This document shows, piece after piece, positions 32,789 through 44,022 of a stretch of DNA of 64,000 nt. The stretch spans positions 22,830,714-22,894,713 of the forward strand of contig OX375880.1 in assembly GCA_947359465.1 (NCBI GenBank), read 5' to 3'. Numbering within the stretch: the stretch's first letter is position 1; each line of letters opens with the position of its first letter. This DNA is from Metellina segmentata (taxonomy: Eukaryota; Arthropoda; Arachnida; Araneae; Tetragnathidae). A model generated the notes under the pieces. It made no database searches. It was not told the origin of the DNA and was given only the letters and a program-made list of their open reading frames with translations. The position numbers and the translations under genes were made by a program.

Positions 32789-32815
32789 TAGTTGTAAACT
32801 AAAAAGTGACGCCTA

Positions 32816-33740
32816 AAGCTTTGGTTTCCTAAGAAAGTGGAGCCGTTATCTAACAGCCGTGATACGTCATGATGCCGCGGGCATAACTAAACGGCCGTCT
32901 AAACAAAAATCCAAGGTGTCAACTTAGGCGGACAGAATACGTTGGAGAATGGGCAACACATACGGCTGTCGTGGTTTATTTTATTCGAGAAACAAAACAA
33001 AGTGGTTTTTTATTCTCTAGTTCAAAGTTCCTAACTTCGGGATCGTTGAAGGTAGAGTGAAAATTTCAACAGATTTCAAATCAGCGTAAATTTCTACGCC
33101 AGATCGATATCAAAAACAGTTTTATTATTCAATTATTTACCATTTGATTATTTAATTATGTATTAAATAATTAATTATTTATTCAAAGAAAATCACATTT
33201 AAGGTATCGATCTGGTGTCAAATTTTCCGCAGATTTCGAATCCGTTGAAATTTTTATTCTGTGTATAACGATCCCGATTTTACAAAAACGAATTATTCAA
33301 TGGCAGTCAAAAATGTTTATTTATATTGCTCCTCTTGGCTGGAATCGCTGTTCCCTACCTGCCAGTCCTGATCACCTTCTTCTCTGTCTTGGCGCTTCGT
33401 ATAAGCAGCTGTTGGTTGATCAGGACTTTTTGCAGGTATATGGGGATCTGGCACGACGGGGCCTTCTGGACCTGGTGTAGGCTTTCCTACACCAGGGGGA
33501 TGTGCAACAACAACAATGAAATCTGGCCGCTACAAGAGAAAAAACGTTCTCCAACTGTTTGAGACCGCTATGACGACAGTCATGGAAATGGCGGCTCCGA
33601 TCAATTTCGTTACGCTCACAAACAACGCTCTCTAGGAAACCAACACCATGTGTTAGTATAAACAACGTTTTAGTGACGTCACCCACCGATACATCACTGC
33701 CGCTAGATCACGGCTACGCTTTCTTAGGAAACCGAAGCTT
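32816..33740. mobile_element. inverted-repeat element with internal foldback
   Basis: The ends AAGCTTTGGTTTCCTAAGAA and, read from the right, AAGCTTCGGTTTCCTAAGAA extend as imperfect inverted repeats of about 45 bp. Inside is a foldback copy of the dispersed repeat (arms 33039-33116 and 33203-33275). Two small perfect palindromes are also present: AGTCCTGATCA (33364) with its complement at 33417, and CCTGGTGTAGG-cttt-CCTACACCAGG at 33471-33496. No transposase. Superfamily not assigned. Confidence 0.6.
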
Positions 33741-34167
33741 AAGGCTAGGCCTCCACTTAGGCTTTCTAGTCGCGCGATTTTTCAGTCACAAAAATAAAAC
33801 TCATTGTTTCAAATACAAGTGCACAAACTTGCGACTAAACAATCGCAGCGATTAAAAAGTTGCAATCGGTCCTATTTTCGCTGTGACGCGATTGTTGCTC
33901 TACCCAATGAATCGCACAGACAGGAATGGACATGCACACACTTGCGATAGTTTAGTCGCAGTTCTGAAGCAATCTTGTTCAGATCTCTGTTTAAAACACT
34001 GCAAATACTTGTTTAAAATGTCCGACAACGAATCTACCTTAGGTGAGGATGGGCGAATATTAATTGTAGTTGATACTGAGTTACTCATTAAAGAAATTAA
34101 AAAGAAGAATTTAAAGAAATTGAAGATTGTTATTGATGGACCAACTTATTTCCCAACAATTTGTCGT
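33741..34167. other. possible element 5' end with small open frame
   Basis: After TAGGCCTCCACTTAGGC and a stretch rich in TCGC/GCGA words, a frame reads MSDNESTLGEDGRILIVVDT and LLIKEIKKKNL (34018-34176). The phrase VDTELLIKEI recalls the start of MADF-type domains found in some host factors and Harbinger elements, but it is too short to assign. It is cut off by a SINE fragment. Confidence 0.3.
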
Positions 34168-34293
34168 GGTCCATAGTTACGCGGTGTTGTCATCGGATCT
34201 TTAGGGGATTGATCCCGTTGTGTTGCTCTAGTACGACGTTAGCAAAAAGTTAAAATTGCACGACGTTAGTTAGTTAAAATTACATTACCTTTT
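34168..34293 (+). mobile_element. SINE-A fragment, rearranged
   Basis: GTTGTCATCGGATCTTTAGG, GGATTGATCCCGTTGTG and CTCTAGTACGACGTTAGC are SINE-A 3' sequences with internal deletions and a repeated GACGTTAG, ending TTACATTACC. Confidence 0.75.
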
Positions 34294-35275
34294 ACCCAGC
34301 AATTCGTCAAAACTACTTTTCGTTATTCGGATGAGATAATAAGATCATTGTCGATGTAAAAATGTTAAAAATCAGTGGGAAAAAGATTCCAGCGCAGTTT
34401 TATTCTTTACGATAAAATAGTGTGAAAAAAGTCAATAATATGATGTTGCGCAACATCACTCAAATAACTAATAATTGGGGTGATTTTTATATTTAGGGAG
34501 ACAAAATATTACATACAAGTCACGAAACACCACAAAAGAAACAATTACAATGTAAACATATTCATATCTGAGGGGGGGGGTAACGAAGCCTTACATGTTC
34601 ATTGTTCGAATGCAAGGGTTAGACTGATATATTTCTACTAATCATGAATCTCCATAACTCCGATAGGTAGCGTTAGGAGTGATGGAAGTTTAGGGGAGTG
34701 TTACTATGAGATTTAAATGCAAAGTTTAAATATGTTAAACAACATATGGAAGATAAATTCATGAAAATATGATGTAAAATAATAAAAGAGTATGAGTCGT
34801 GTATTTAAAAGTTATAATGGTAAAATATTGCATTGCATGTAAAATGCCAATGGCATTTAAAGTCAGAAAAAGATTTGGATGGGGATTTTCACCCACAAAA
34901 AAACAAATTGAACAATTAAAATTTCTGTTGCGATGAGAGTTAAAAAGCGGACATGCAATCAAAATGTGGTGAACACTAAAAGGTACGACACCCAGGGTAG
35001 GTAATACTGGGAAAACATTGCAGGGTGCTCACATAAATCTTCAAATAACTTCTAAAACTGCCCTTTCAATAATATTTGACTTGTTGGATGTACTCAATAA
35101 TAATGCTTCCTCCGTTTACTTCTCTCCCGAAACTAAAGACCGATCGTACAAGTAGTTTCAGTGACACCCATTGGAAAAATCTTCTAATTCAGCGATTTAT
35201 TTATCGCAGTGTGAGCACCTTGTATATTTTCTGCGACAGCGATTTTTTGGTCGCCGCGACAAGAAATATCAAGTA
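34294..35275. other. intergenic, nothing recognised
   Basis: AT-rich, with a G-run at about 34571. Confidence 0.5.
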
Positions 35276-35375
35276 GAGGCCTATACTAAGGTTTATTTTA
35301 CAAGCGCTGTTTACATGCGTTTGGTAAGTAGACCTCCGGGGAAATCAATGTACATCTGGTCTTCGTATACACACT
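35276..35375 (+). repeat. piece of the repeat also seen at 61990-62090
   Basis: AGCGCTGTTTACATGCG, AAGTAGACCTCCGGGG and AAATCAATGTACATCTGGTC match AGCGCTGTTCACATGTG, AAGTAGATCACCGTGG and AAATCAATGTACAGTTGGTC at 62031-62090. Confidence 0.65.
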
Positions 35376-35603
35376 CAGTGCGTGCTGGTAAAATCTGTAG
35401 AATCGGTAAATCCTCACGGTAAGTGTGTGAGGTAATCATGTCCATACTGCCTCCACGAATCTCGATCTAAATTGGGTATGTATTCCCTCCCGTTCTTGTG
35501 ATAATCTAAATTTTTACGTTGTCATAGGAAGCGTGGATAAAAAGCTGTTTACGCTAAACCATTTTGATTCCACTCTTGGGCTGCCGCCATTGGCAGACTG
35601 AGA

Positions 35604-36399
35604 TTAAGGATGCGACATCGACAGCAAAACATCGATGTTCAAAATTAAAACATCGATGTTGATAATACATCTCCCCAAAAACATCGATGTTTTTAAAATT
35701 CAGTGCATTTAAACTCCCCCCCCCCATTTCTTAAAACTGGTTTAGCAACTAGTGATGCTACGTCGACAGTAAAACATCGATGTTTTGAAACTTTGATGTT
35801 CAAAATTAAAACATCGATGTTGATAATACATCTCCCCAAAAACATCGATGTTTTTAAAATTCAGTGTATTTAAACTCCCCCCCCTCCCATTTCTTAAAAC
35901 TGGTTTAGCAACTAGTGATGCTACGTCGACAGTAAAACATCGATGTTTTGAAACTTTGATGTTCAAAATTAAAACATCGATGTTGATAATGCATCGCCCC
36001 AAAAATATCGATGTTTTTAAAATTCAGTGTATGTTAACTTTTTTTTCCCCATTTCTTAAAACTGTCTTAGCAACTAGTGATACGACATCGGCTCCAATAC
36101 ATCGATGTTTTTTATAAAACATCAATGTTTTGAAAACATCGACATCTATGTCGCATCCCTAGTTTTCAGACCTTTCACCCTTGGTCACTCTGTTCTAAAA
36201 TTATGTTCAATTTGCTGATTATTAAAATTATGCTTCTCGGTTATTTTTAAAATTTTTATAACGGTACTTTTTTCATTTAAAAAATAAAACATCGACAAGT
36301 ATAAACATCGATGTTACGAAAACATCGACTCCCATACATAGATGTTTTTCAAAAAACATCGATGTTTTGAAAACATCGACATCGATGTCGCATCCCTAA
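35604..36399. repeat. ACATCGATGT palindrome-rich repeat element
   Basis: The 10-bp palindrome ACATCGATGT, usually extended to AAACATCGATGTTT, occurs about a dozen times. Three larger tandem units of roughly 165 bp start near 35608, 35755 and 35925; each includes a C-run and CTGGTTTAGCAACTAGTGAT. The outer ends are inverted: TTAAGGATGCGACATCGA and, from the right, TTAGGGATGCGACATCGA. The flanks share CTGAGA (35598-35603 and 36400-36405). This is probably a non-autonomous DNA element expanded by tandem duplication. Confidence 0.75.
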
Positions 36400-36405
36400 C
36401 TGAGA

Positions 36406-37249
36406 CACCGGGCATTTCCCGGCAGGTCGGATGAGTGATGTTTGGTTGTTTTCATGCTGCATGGTTTGGGTACCTTATTTTAATGTTTTTCTATAAAACG
36501 ATAACAAATTAATAATCGACGATTAAAATAATTCTACATCACATTACGTGTTTTGAATAACAGATAACAATCTGAATTTTAATTATTGCATTGGTTCGAA
36601 ACTTTTTTCATAACAGCCACTCCATGATAGCCAAGCAAACAGACGTTGGACGAACAAAAAGTACACCCTCTCGGTCATCTGTTTTTTCAGTCATACATGT
36701 TTATAAATGACTGCAAACATATCGAACATAACATATTGATTGACACGACATTAAGTTTGAGCAGGGATTTTCAACCATGTGCTACAGTACACTGATGTAC
36801 CTTGCGGATAATGAAGTGATTTAAATTGAGTAACATCAATTTTATTTCAACTATTTAGTTTTGATCCTTTCACGAGTGAGTTATTTCACAAGTAATATCC
36901 GTATCAATAATTTTGAGTAGTATTTTTTATTATAGAGTATCATCACTAAATTGCTTAAAAAAATGTATATAAATGCCAGTTAGGGAAAAAAAGGGTAGGC
37001 AATTAATATGTTTTTGGTAAATCAAGCAAAATTAGCTATTTTCTGACAGATTGGCTAAAAGTATAATATATTTTTGGATGTGAGGTAGAATTTTAGTAAT
37101 TAGTTTATTATGTGCCATGAGATGAAAAAGGCTGAAAATCTCTGAGTTAGAGAATCAGTAAATAAGGGAGAGAGAATAATATACTAACTGTGATTTTTTT
37201 TCTCCGTAAGCGCGTACCTATCTTACATATACCTATCTTGCATTTGATG
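36406..37249. other. intergenic, nothing recognised
   Basis: AT-rich spacer without coding signal. Confidence 0.5.
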
Positions 37250-38058
37250 TTCTAGAGCAGTGGTTCCCAAACCTACTTTGTCCATAGACCCCTTATAGCA
37301 AAAGCCTGATCACGAACCCCCAAGAGAAATAACTCTACATAAGTGCATAATAGAAAAATTAAAAATTTAATATGATGGTGACGTAAAAATAAAATAAATA
37401 TAAATCAAACATTTTGATATTTAAATTAGTATTTATTAAAACTATAACTTGTTTTAAAATACAAAAACACATTTTTTTCCCATGAGATGGGTGAACCTGA
37501 CGGGATGATGTGAGATTATTTATGTTCGGTACTATGTTTGTGCGTAACACACATTCGTAAGTCTCCATGAGGACTAATTTTCAGTCGGTTTCTTTTTTTC
37601 GTGATGAGGTACATAACTACACTAAATCCATGTTTTCTACTAAATATAAAGACGGGAAAACAATCAATAGCTTCCACACAGTAACCTATAATGCAGATAT
37701 AAAATTGCTCTATTTTTTCTAACCCTAATTTTTGTGGTATCCTTGTTCAAACATTGGTTTCAGCTCCTCATTTGTGGATAATACAATAAATTGCTCTTGT
37801 ATTTAGTAAGGATTCATCTGAATTGTGAGTCTACTTGCAAAAGGTTCCAACACCCAATCGAGGATAACCAAGTGAAGAATGTCATCAAATAAGTCAGTCA
37901 TATAAGCGATGCCATTTTTTTTGAATTAATTAAATTGAGCCGCAAATCATTGTCTTTACTTTCCAGGAATTCCAACTCTAAATAAAAGAGTGCATCAAAT
38001 TGATCCAAACATACACATTTGGATAACCAACGAACTTTCGTGTTACGTAGTAAACGAT

Positions 38059-38509
38059 GTTTGTTGTTGTTTCTAATGCCTACACTGGCAGACCAGAGGA
38101 GTGCCAGGCCCGTCGAAGATGGCAAGAGGCGAGGGGGTGCGCCTTCCATGTTATTGAGCTCCATTGGGAGGAAGTCCGACTTTGCTCGGCATACATGACA
38201 CATCCGTTTTACAGGAAGGTCCCTTTCATACATCCATTCACTCACACATATCGTAATTTAGATACCAATCAGAGGCCGATAACCCTCTGATCAGATACCC
38301 CCAGAGGTATTGATTTGGTATGGGAACATGGGGGACTTTGTGACCACGACCTATTTAACGTGCCCTAGTCACCATTAGTGAACACGACAGTCTTTAGCCA
38401 GGTCGAAGCGCCGATCTCACAATCATCAGAATTGCAGGCTCCGCCGAGGACAGAACCCACAACCCTTCTGATGCGAGCCCGTCGCTCTACTGACTGAGCT
38501 ACCGCGGCT
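38059..38509 (-). mobile_element. SINE-B, tRNA-derived, 451 bp
   Basis: Read on the minus strand: GCCGCGGTAGCTCAGTCAGT (box A region) and AAGGGTTGTGGGTTCTGTCC (box B region) form a tRNA-like head. A long body follows (ATCGGCGCTTCGACC, GGTGACTAGGGCACG, CCTCTGGGGGTATC) with an AAC-rich tail. The target duplication CGTAGTAAACGAT is perfect at 38046-38058 and 38510-38522. It is inserted in the hAT transposase remnant. It is unrelated to SINE-A apart from the tRNA-like start. Only one copy is in the window. Confidence 0.85.
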
Positions 38510-39107
38510 CGTAGTAAACGATTATAATCTTTATCATTTTCCAAACAAAGTAGACTAAATAATCTCTCATGCAAGGCATTCCTTTTTATTTTATTAACTG
38601 CTCTAAAAACATAATCTAGTGAGACATGCTAAGATTTTTGGTGACTAAATGTTGTCAATGAATGACGCAATGATAGCTAGGCTTGTTTTAAGTAATATGC
38701 CAGAAAGCCTCGGAGTCTTCCTACCATTGCCGGCAACGGAAACCGGCAAACCGGAGTACCGGCAACGGAAAGGATATTACTCAAGGGCTTAGCTTTTAAA
38801 TTTAAAATCGTTTTAATTCATTAAATAATGTTTCACCGTTTGTATCAGTTTCCAAACATTTGGGAAATAACAATTCTTGGGAAACTTTTTCTTTTACAAA
38901 TCTCACATAAGCTAAAAGTAAAGCTTTGTTTCCGGGCAAAGTTGACTCGTCAAAGCTGTATAGAGAATTCAGATGTTTTTAAGTACTCACATAAGGAATT
39001 TTCTACTTATAAAGCCATTTCGTCAATCCTTGTATTTTATGTACCTATCTTTACTTATATTTTACTCAGGACGTTAAGATCGGTACCAATTTATTTATTG
39101 CTATTTA

Positions 39108-40534
39108 TACTCCATAACAAAAAAATCGACGCACTGGGGAGGTGCAGAATTACAGTGGTGCCGGGCTCGATCAACTTGAAATGGCGCTGACTGGGGACGT
39201 ATAGTTTTTAGTGACGAGTCCTGACGACATTCACAGACGTTTCTGGAGAAGTCCAGCGTTATGGTCTGGGGTGCCATCTCCTTTGATAGCTGTACCCATC
39301 TGGTAGTCATTTCTAGCACACTTAAAGTACAGTGGTAAGTAGACGACATTCTACGACCGGTTGTGTTAGCGTCCCTTTTGCGACACCCCGGACTTACTTT
39401 TCAACAAGATAATGTCCGGCCGCACACGGCACGTGTTGCTATGAATTGTCTTCAAGCTTTCCCAACACTTCCTTGGCCAGCTAGGTCCGATCTCTTCCCC
39501 ATAGAACCAATTTGGGACTTATGGGAAGGCGATTGCAACCATTGCGATCGAACCAAATGCGATTTTCCAAACCCTCACAGGTACTACAACTGGGGGCGGG
39601 GCTAACCGTAACGGCCAATGATCGCGAGCGCTGGATAGGAATCTCCTTCACTACGCTAAAGACAACTGAAATCCTGTCTGATCCTGTTTGCAGTGTAATA
39701 ATTATATAAGTTAGTGTTTTATGTATGCTTTTTGTTACATCAGAATGGTCCTAAACCAGGGGTGGATACGACACCTTCATCCTAAAGCAAAGGGGACGGC
39801 AGAGGGGCAGAAAAATATCAGCTGGTAGTGAGTTCAGGAGTGGTTCTTAGATTATTTATGTAAAATCAACGGAAGCTTGGAAAAATATAAAAAGGGTATT
39901 AAAAATTAGGAAAAGTAATTTAGAATCAAAAGGAATTAAATTGGAATTTTTAAAAAATAATTTGGAGGATCTAAAAACTTTTCCGCCAGCTGTTTTCGAA
40001 CGCGTGAAGTCATCCTCCGCTGACGACGCCAATCTGAAGGTAGGCGACTTTAGCCATTAGGCCAACGTTGCTTCACGAAAAGATGCTCTTTAAAAGAAGA
40101 CATCATTTTATATTTGATTGATTTCAGTCTCATTGGCCGTTATGGTTAGCCCCGCCCCCAGTTGTAGTATCTATGAGGGTTTGGAAAATAGCATCCCGGA
40201 ATGATGACCCAACAGCTGGAAACAATTTGGCAAGAAATTCTGCAGGACATCATCCGGTAACTTTTTCCGTCAATACAACTCCAGGTTACAGCTTGCATCC
40301 GGCGTGGCATGGACTGACATCTGGCGGGATGACAGCTTGTACCCAGGCCAGAAGTGCACTAACACCTTATTGACTTCCTCATTTTGTTACGGTCAAACTC
40401 TGAAATAAATTATTCAATTGTTCTGAAGTTTTAATCGTTTGTTTTGCTGTGTATTGTATGTTCCTCACATCCACCAATTTTTATCGCAATCGGACAACTC
40501 CTTCTTTGTGCGTCCAATTTTTTGTTACAAAGTG
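39108..40534 (+). mobile_element. Tc1-like element, broken, split by another element
   Basis: The ends (ACTCCATAACAAAAAAATCG at the left; reversed TTTTTTGTTACAAAGTG at the right) match the element at 41677-43079. Transposase pieces on the plus strand include SSVMVWGAISFDS near 39256, FQQDNVRPHTARVAMNCLQA near 39400 and a C-terminal part near 40200-40372 (LTPY). Most of the amino half is deleted. It lies within the hAT element. Confidence 0.8.
39562..40189. mobile_element. inverted-repeat element with GC-rich ends
   Basis: About 59-bp inverted ends, both reading TTTTCCAAACCCTCA, TACTACAACTGGGGGCGGGG and CTAACCRTAACGGCCAATGA. It splits the Tc1 transposase frame of 39108-40534. The interior shows no transposase, and no clear target duplication could be fixed. 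Superfamily unassigned. Confidence 0.65.
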
Positions 40535-40705
40535 TATTTGAACTTTCACAATAATGAAATAGGGTCTCAATTATTTTACTTCATATTAAACCTTTCGCGA
40601 CCCCCCGACGTTGTCCACGCACCCCTAAATTCATTTAAATTCCCCCCAGACCCTTTCAGTGGTCCCAAGGACCCATGGGAGTCCGTAGGAACCACTGTTC
40701 TAGAG

Positions 40706-41674
40706 GGTGTTTCTTTTATTAATGACTTGCTTTTCATTCTGTTCTACTTTGATGGCTACTCAGATATTTGAGTAGTTTATTTTTTGCATATTTTCGGTAC
40801 ATTTTGAATTTAAAGTTATGAACTAACGCATTGAAGAAAAAGGTTTTCAATTTTAATCTCAACGTTTCCTTTCGTTAGTCCTTTCTTAAACGTTGTTTAA
40901 TTTTGAAATGTCTACACTTTCAATTGATTTCATGCCAGGCACTTGACGTTATATTCGATTACCCTGATTAGGTTTTCAACTCTGTATCCCCGATTTCTAT
41001 TCCTATGAATTAACAATACTCCTAAAATTGATTTATTTGGATTACATTTTAGACGCGTATGTTTTATACATGTGTGCTTTAATAAAACTCTTCGATGTTA
41101 ACTCCTTTTAAACTTACTAACTTAAACATTAAAATTTTTTTTTAACAAATAATTTGAAATTTCTAGTACTCCAATGTAAGTTTAATTAGGCCCTTTTAAA
41201 AGGAAGGGGGTGTTAGTAATGGCAATGATAAAGTATGAACGGACATGGAATTGTTAGAGGTTTTTTTAATAGCTACAAGCAGTATTTTTTCTGAGACAGA
41301 AAAGTTTTCACGCTTTTCATTGTTTTTGTAATAATTAACTTGTATAAAAATTCACTGAAAATAATTGAAAATTTATTAATGTTAAGAATTGAGTGCTTAG
41401 AATCCATATTTTGATTATAAGGGGCTCGTCACCTAATATGATACTGGCTAACAGAACAGTCGTGGGGCCTATCTAAATAGACACTCTGTATACCCTTTTT
41501 GTCGGTTCATGAAGCGAAAAAGCAAGATGATTTGTCATTGAATACTATGCAAATACACTTTAAAACATGTTTTTACTATTATTGAGCTTCGAACAACATT
41601 AGCCCCTTTTCCAAACAGCTAATTTTTCTTTGAAAAATGGCACGCTTTAGTAAAACTGATTTGTTATAAAAACA
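40706..41674. other. intergenic, nothing recognised
   Basis: AT-rich spacer without coding signal. Confidence 0.5.
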
Positions 41675-41676
41675 TA

Positions 41677-43079
41677 TACTCTATAACAAAAAAATCGACG
41701 CACCAAGAAAGAGTTGTCCGATGGAGACAAAAATTGGTGGATATGAAAATTATGTACAGAATAGAAAATGATTAAAATTTCAGAACAATTGAATGATTTA
41801 TTTCAGAGTTACAGTAACGAGCTCAATAAGGTGTTGACCCGCCTCTGGCCTGCATGCAAGCTGCCACACGGCGTGGCATAGACCGATAAAGCTCCCGGAT
41901 GGTCTCCTGCGGTATTTCTTGTCAAATTTGCTCCAATTGTCGGATTACGTCAGTAACATTCCCTACCGGATGCAGTCGCCTTCCCATCATATCCCAGACA
42001 TGCTCGATGGGAGAGAGATCTGGTGATCTGGCTGGCCAAGGAAGTGTTTGACAAGCTTGAAGACAGTTCATAGCAACACGTGCCGTATGTGGTCTGGCAT
42101 TGTCTTGCTGAAAAATAAGCCCAGGGTACTGCGAAAGGAACGGTAGCGAAACAGGTCTCAGAATGTCGTCAACGTACCGCTGTGCATTAAGTGTACCTCT
42201 AATGACGACCAAAGGGGTCCGGCTATCAAGGGAAATGGCACCCCAGACCATAACTCCTTGTTCAGGGCCCGTGTGGCGTGCAATAGTGAAAGCAGGATCG
42301 GCAAGCTGCCCTGGGTGTCTCCAGACACGTCTTCGATGATCGTCAGGACACAGTTGGAAGCGGGATTCGTTGCTAAAGACTATACGTCCCCAGTCAGCAT
42401 CATTCGAGCCTGATCGAGCCAAGCACCACTGTAATATGGCTAGGCAGTGTGTATGCGTGAGTGGCAGGTGGCGTAACGGTCGGTACGAGCGTAGATTTTG
42501 CTCTCTCAGCCGTCTGTGAATGGTCATGGTGGTCACTCGTGTGTGGGTCGCACGACTGATGGTTGATAGCGATGAATCAGGCACTGTGACAGCTGATCTG
42601 ACAGTCACTCTGTCCTCGCGATCTGTTGTGGCCCTACGTCGACCGCTACCATCATGACGCTGAAATCTGCCATTGTCCACCCACTCTTGCCAGCATATTC
42701 TAATCGCCGCATCGCTTCGACTCACATGACGAGCGATTCTCCGATTTGCCCAACCTGCCTCTTTCAATGCAATGATACGACCTCTTACAAACTCTGAAAG
42801 TTGCTCGTAATGAGCTCGAATCCTGCGGCGAGGCATTTTTTCAGTCGTCGAAAGGTATCCTAAATCGCAATGCAGCAGAAAATTTTAACATCAGTTCAAG
42901 AACAACTCCTTATATACATCTGCTAGATGCGCAGTTACGATGCGCTGGAGATCGCACTATTCATTCATTGGATACCAAATTTTAATAATTTGCATATTCG
43001 GTCAAACATTTTTGCATACGAAATTTCAAAGCAATCGGATGATTCCTTCTTGGTGCGCCGATTTTTTTGTTATAGAGTG
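41677..43079 (-). mobile_element. Tc1-like element, nearly intact
   Basis: 1403 bp with inverted ends TACTCTATAACAAAAAAATC and, read from the right, CACTCTATAACAAAAAAATC, with TA on both sides. It encodes the transposase at 41823-42836. Confidence 0.92.
41823..42836 (-). pseudogene. Tc1-type transposase with one premature stop
   Basis: Would cut and paste its own element via a DDE/D active site. It starts MPRRRIRAHYEQLSEFVRGR. A paired-type helix-turn-helix covers about residues 12-50, with a second from about 75 to 115. The catalytic region has FSNESRF (position 156, Asp replaced by Asn), GVMVWGAIS, FQQDNARPHTARVAMN (Asp 245) and SPDLSPIEHVWD (Glu 278, 32 residues later). The frame is open for 304 codons. 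A TGA stands where the sequence expects Trp (LEQI-stop-QEIPQET), and 33 more codons follow to GGSTPY and the natural stop at 41823. Asn at the first catalytic position and the stop both argue against activity. Confidence 0.85.
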
Positions 43080-43081
43080 TA

Positions 43082-43233
43082 TTTAATTTTTATTAACTTT
43101 TAAATCGGATTTTCTAAACTCTTTTTAGGTGTATGGTCAAAGCTTTGCAAGCATTACAAAAAGTAACTGATTGATAGGTAAATAATTTGAACAAAATCGC
43201 GTTTGAGTCAAAAGTCTGTCAAAATTAACATTA
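43082..43233. other. short AT-rich spacer
   Basis: No feature. Confidence 0.5.
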
Positions 43234-43244
43234 CTAACTTGTTT

Positions 43245-43308
43245 AAGTCGTCAGTAGCCCATTGTGTTACTTTTGTACGACGTTAATAAAATTTACCCCT
43301 TACCTTAC
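43245..43308 (+). mobile_element. SINE-A, strongly 5'-truncated (64 bp)
   Basis: AGTCGTCAGTAGCCCATTGT to a TTACCCCTTACCTTA tail. The perfect duplication CTAACTTGTTT is at 43234-43244 and 43309-43319. Confidence 0.85.
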
Positions 43309-43319
43309 CTAACTTGTTT

Positions 43320-44022
43320 TAAACAATTCTTTTCTCAGTGATTTTCTTCTCTATGCTCCCATAGAAGTGATAAATTGTTTTAAAAATGTATACGCTTTTA
43401 CAATTACGGGGCTGTGTGTATGTGTGTCATGTGTTTGCGTTTTATAACTTATATGGCTATTATTTATGCCTTTACAATTCTGAATAAGAACGTAATAAAG
43501 CGTGAATAAAATTTATTATTGATGTGTGAATATACTGAATAGTACTGTATGTAATACATCCATTCAATGAGCAGGCATTTCTTCTAAAACTAATAGAAAA
43601 AGAAGAAGCCTTTTCTCTCTTACAGTTTTACACGACAAGAAGAATTACCCTTCGTTTTTAAAACACAAGATGATGTAACACTAACCAAAATTTATATTTA
43701 TGTCATATATTCTGAAGACTTAATGCCCTATGGGGAACTAACTACCTCTGGTCTTAATTGTGTGATTTTCTTATTATGCTATCAAACGAAAAATGTCCAG
43801 TTTCAGAAAAAAGTGTCTGAGAAGGAACGTTTTATTTTTCTGTTGTAAAGTTTTTGAAGCAAGTATACCTGTTTTTTAACAATTATTTCGAATAAATTGA
43901 TTAGATAGATCCAACACTTGCTCGATTTCAGTTATAATTTCCAAAAGTTCATTAACTATGTTTTTCACTTACTTTTATATACACTACTACTTTTATATAC
44001 TACTTTATATACATTTTTTATA
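43320..44022. other. intergenic, nothing recognised
   Basis: AT-rich. Confidence 0.5.

Larger units (their letters stand above)
37258..40697 (-). mobile_element. hAT element, 3.4 kb with nested insertions
   Basis: The ends CAGTGGTTCCCAAACC and, read from the right, CAGTGGTTCCTACGG are flanked by a perfect 8-bp duplication TTCTAGAG (37250-37257 and 40698-40705). A minus-strand transposase scrap (37900-38040; RNTKVRWLSK and DALFYLELEFLE) matches the TEVRWLSRG..ELRDEL region of ZBED/hAT-type transposases. The element contains a SINE-B at 38059-38509 and a Tc1 at 39108-40534. Confidence 0.85.

Noticed and set aside
35848..36117. Open frames in the ACATCGATGT array
   Set aside because: They are translations of a tandem repeat, present on both strands.
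38440..38509. tRNA gene (GTAGCTCAGTCAGTAGAG)
   Set aside because: It is the head of SINE-B with a 13-bp target duplication; box B is degenerate (GGTTCTGTCC).
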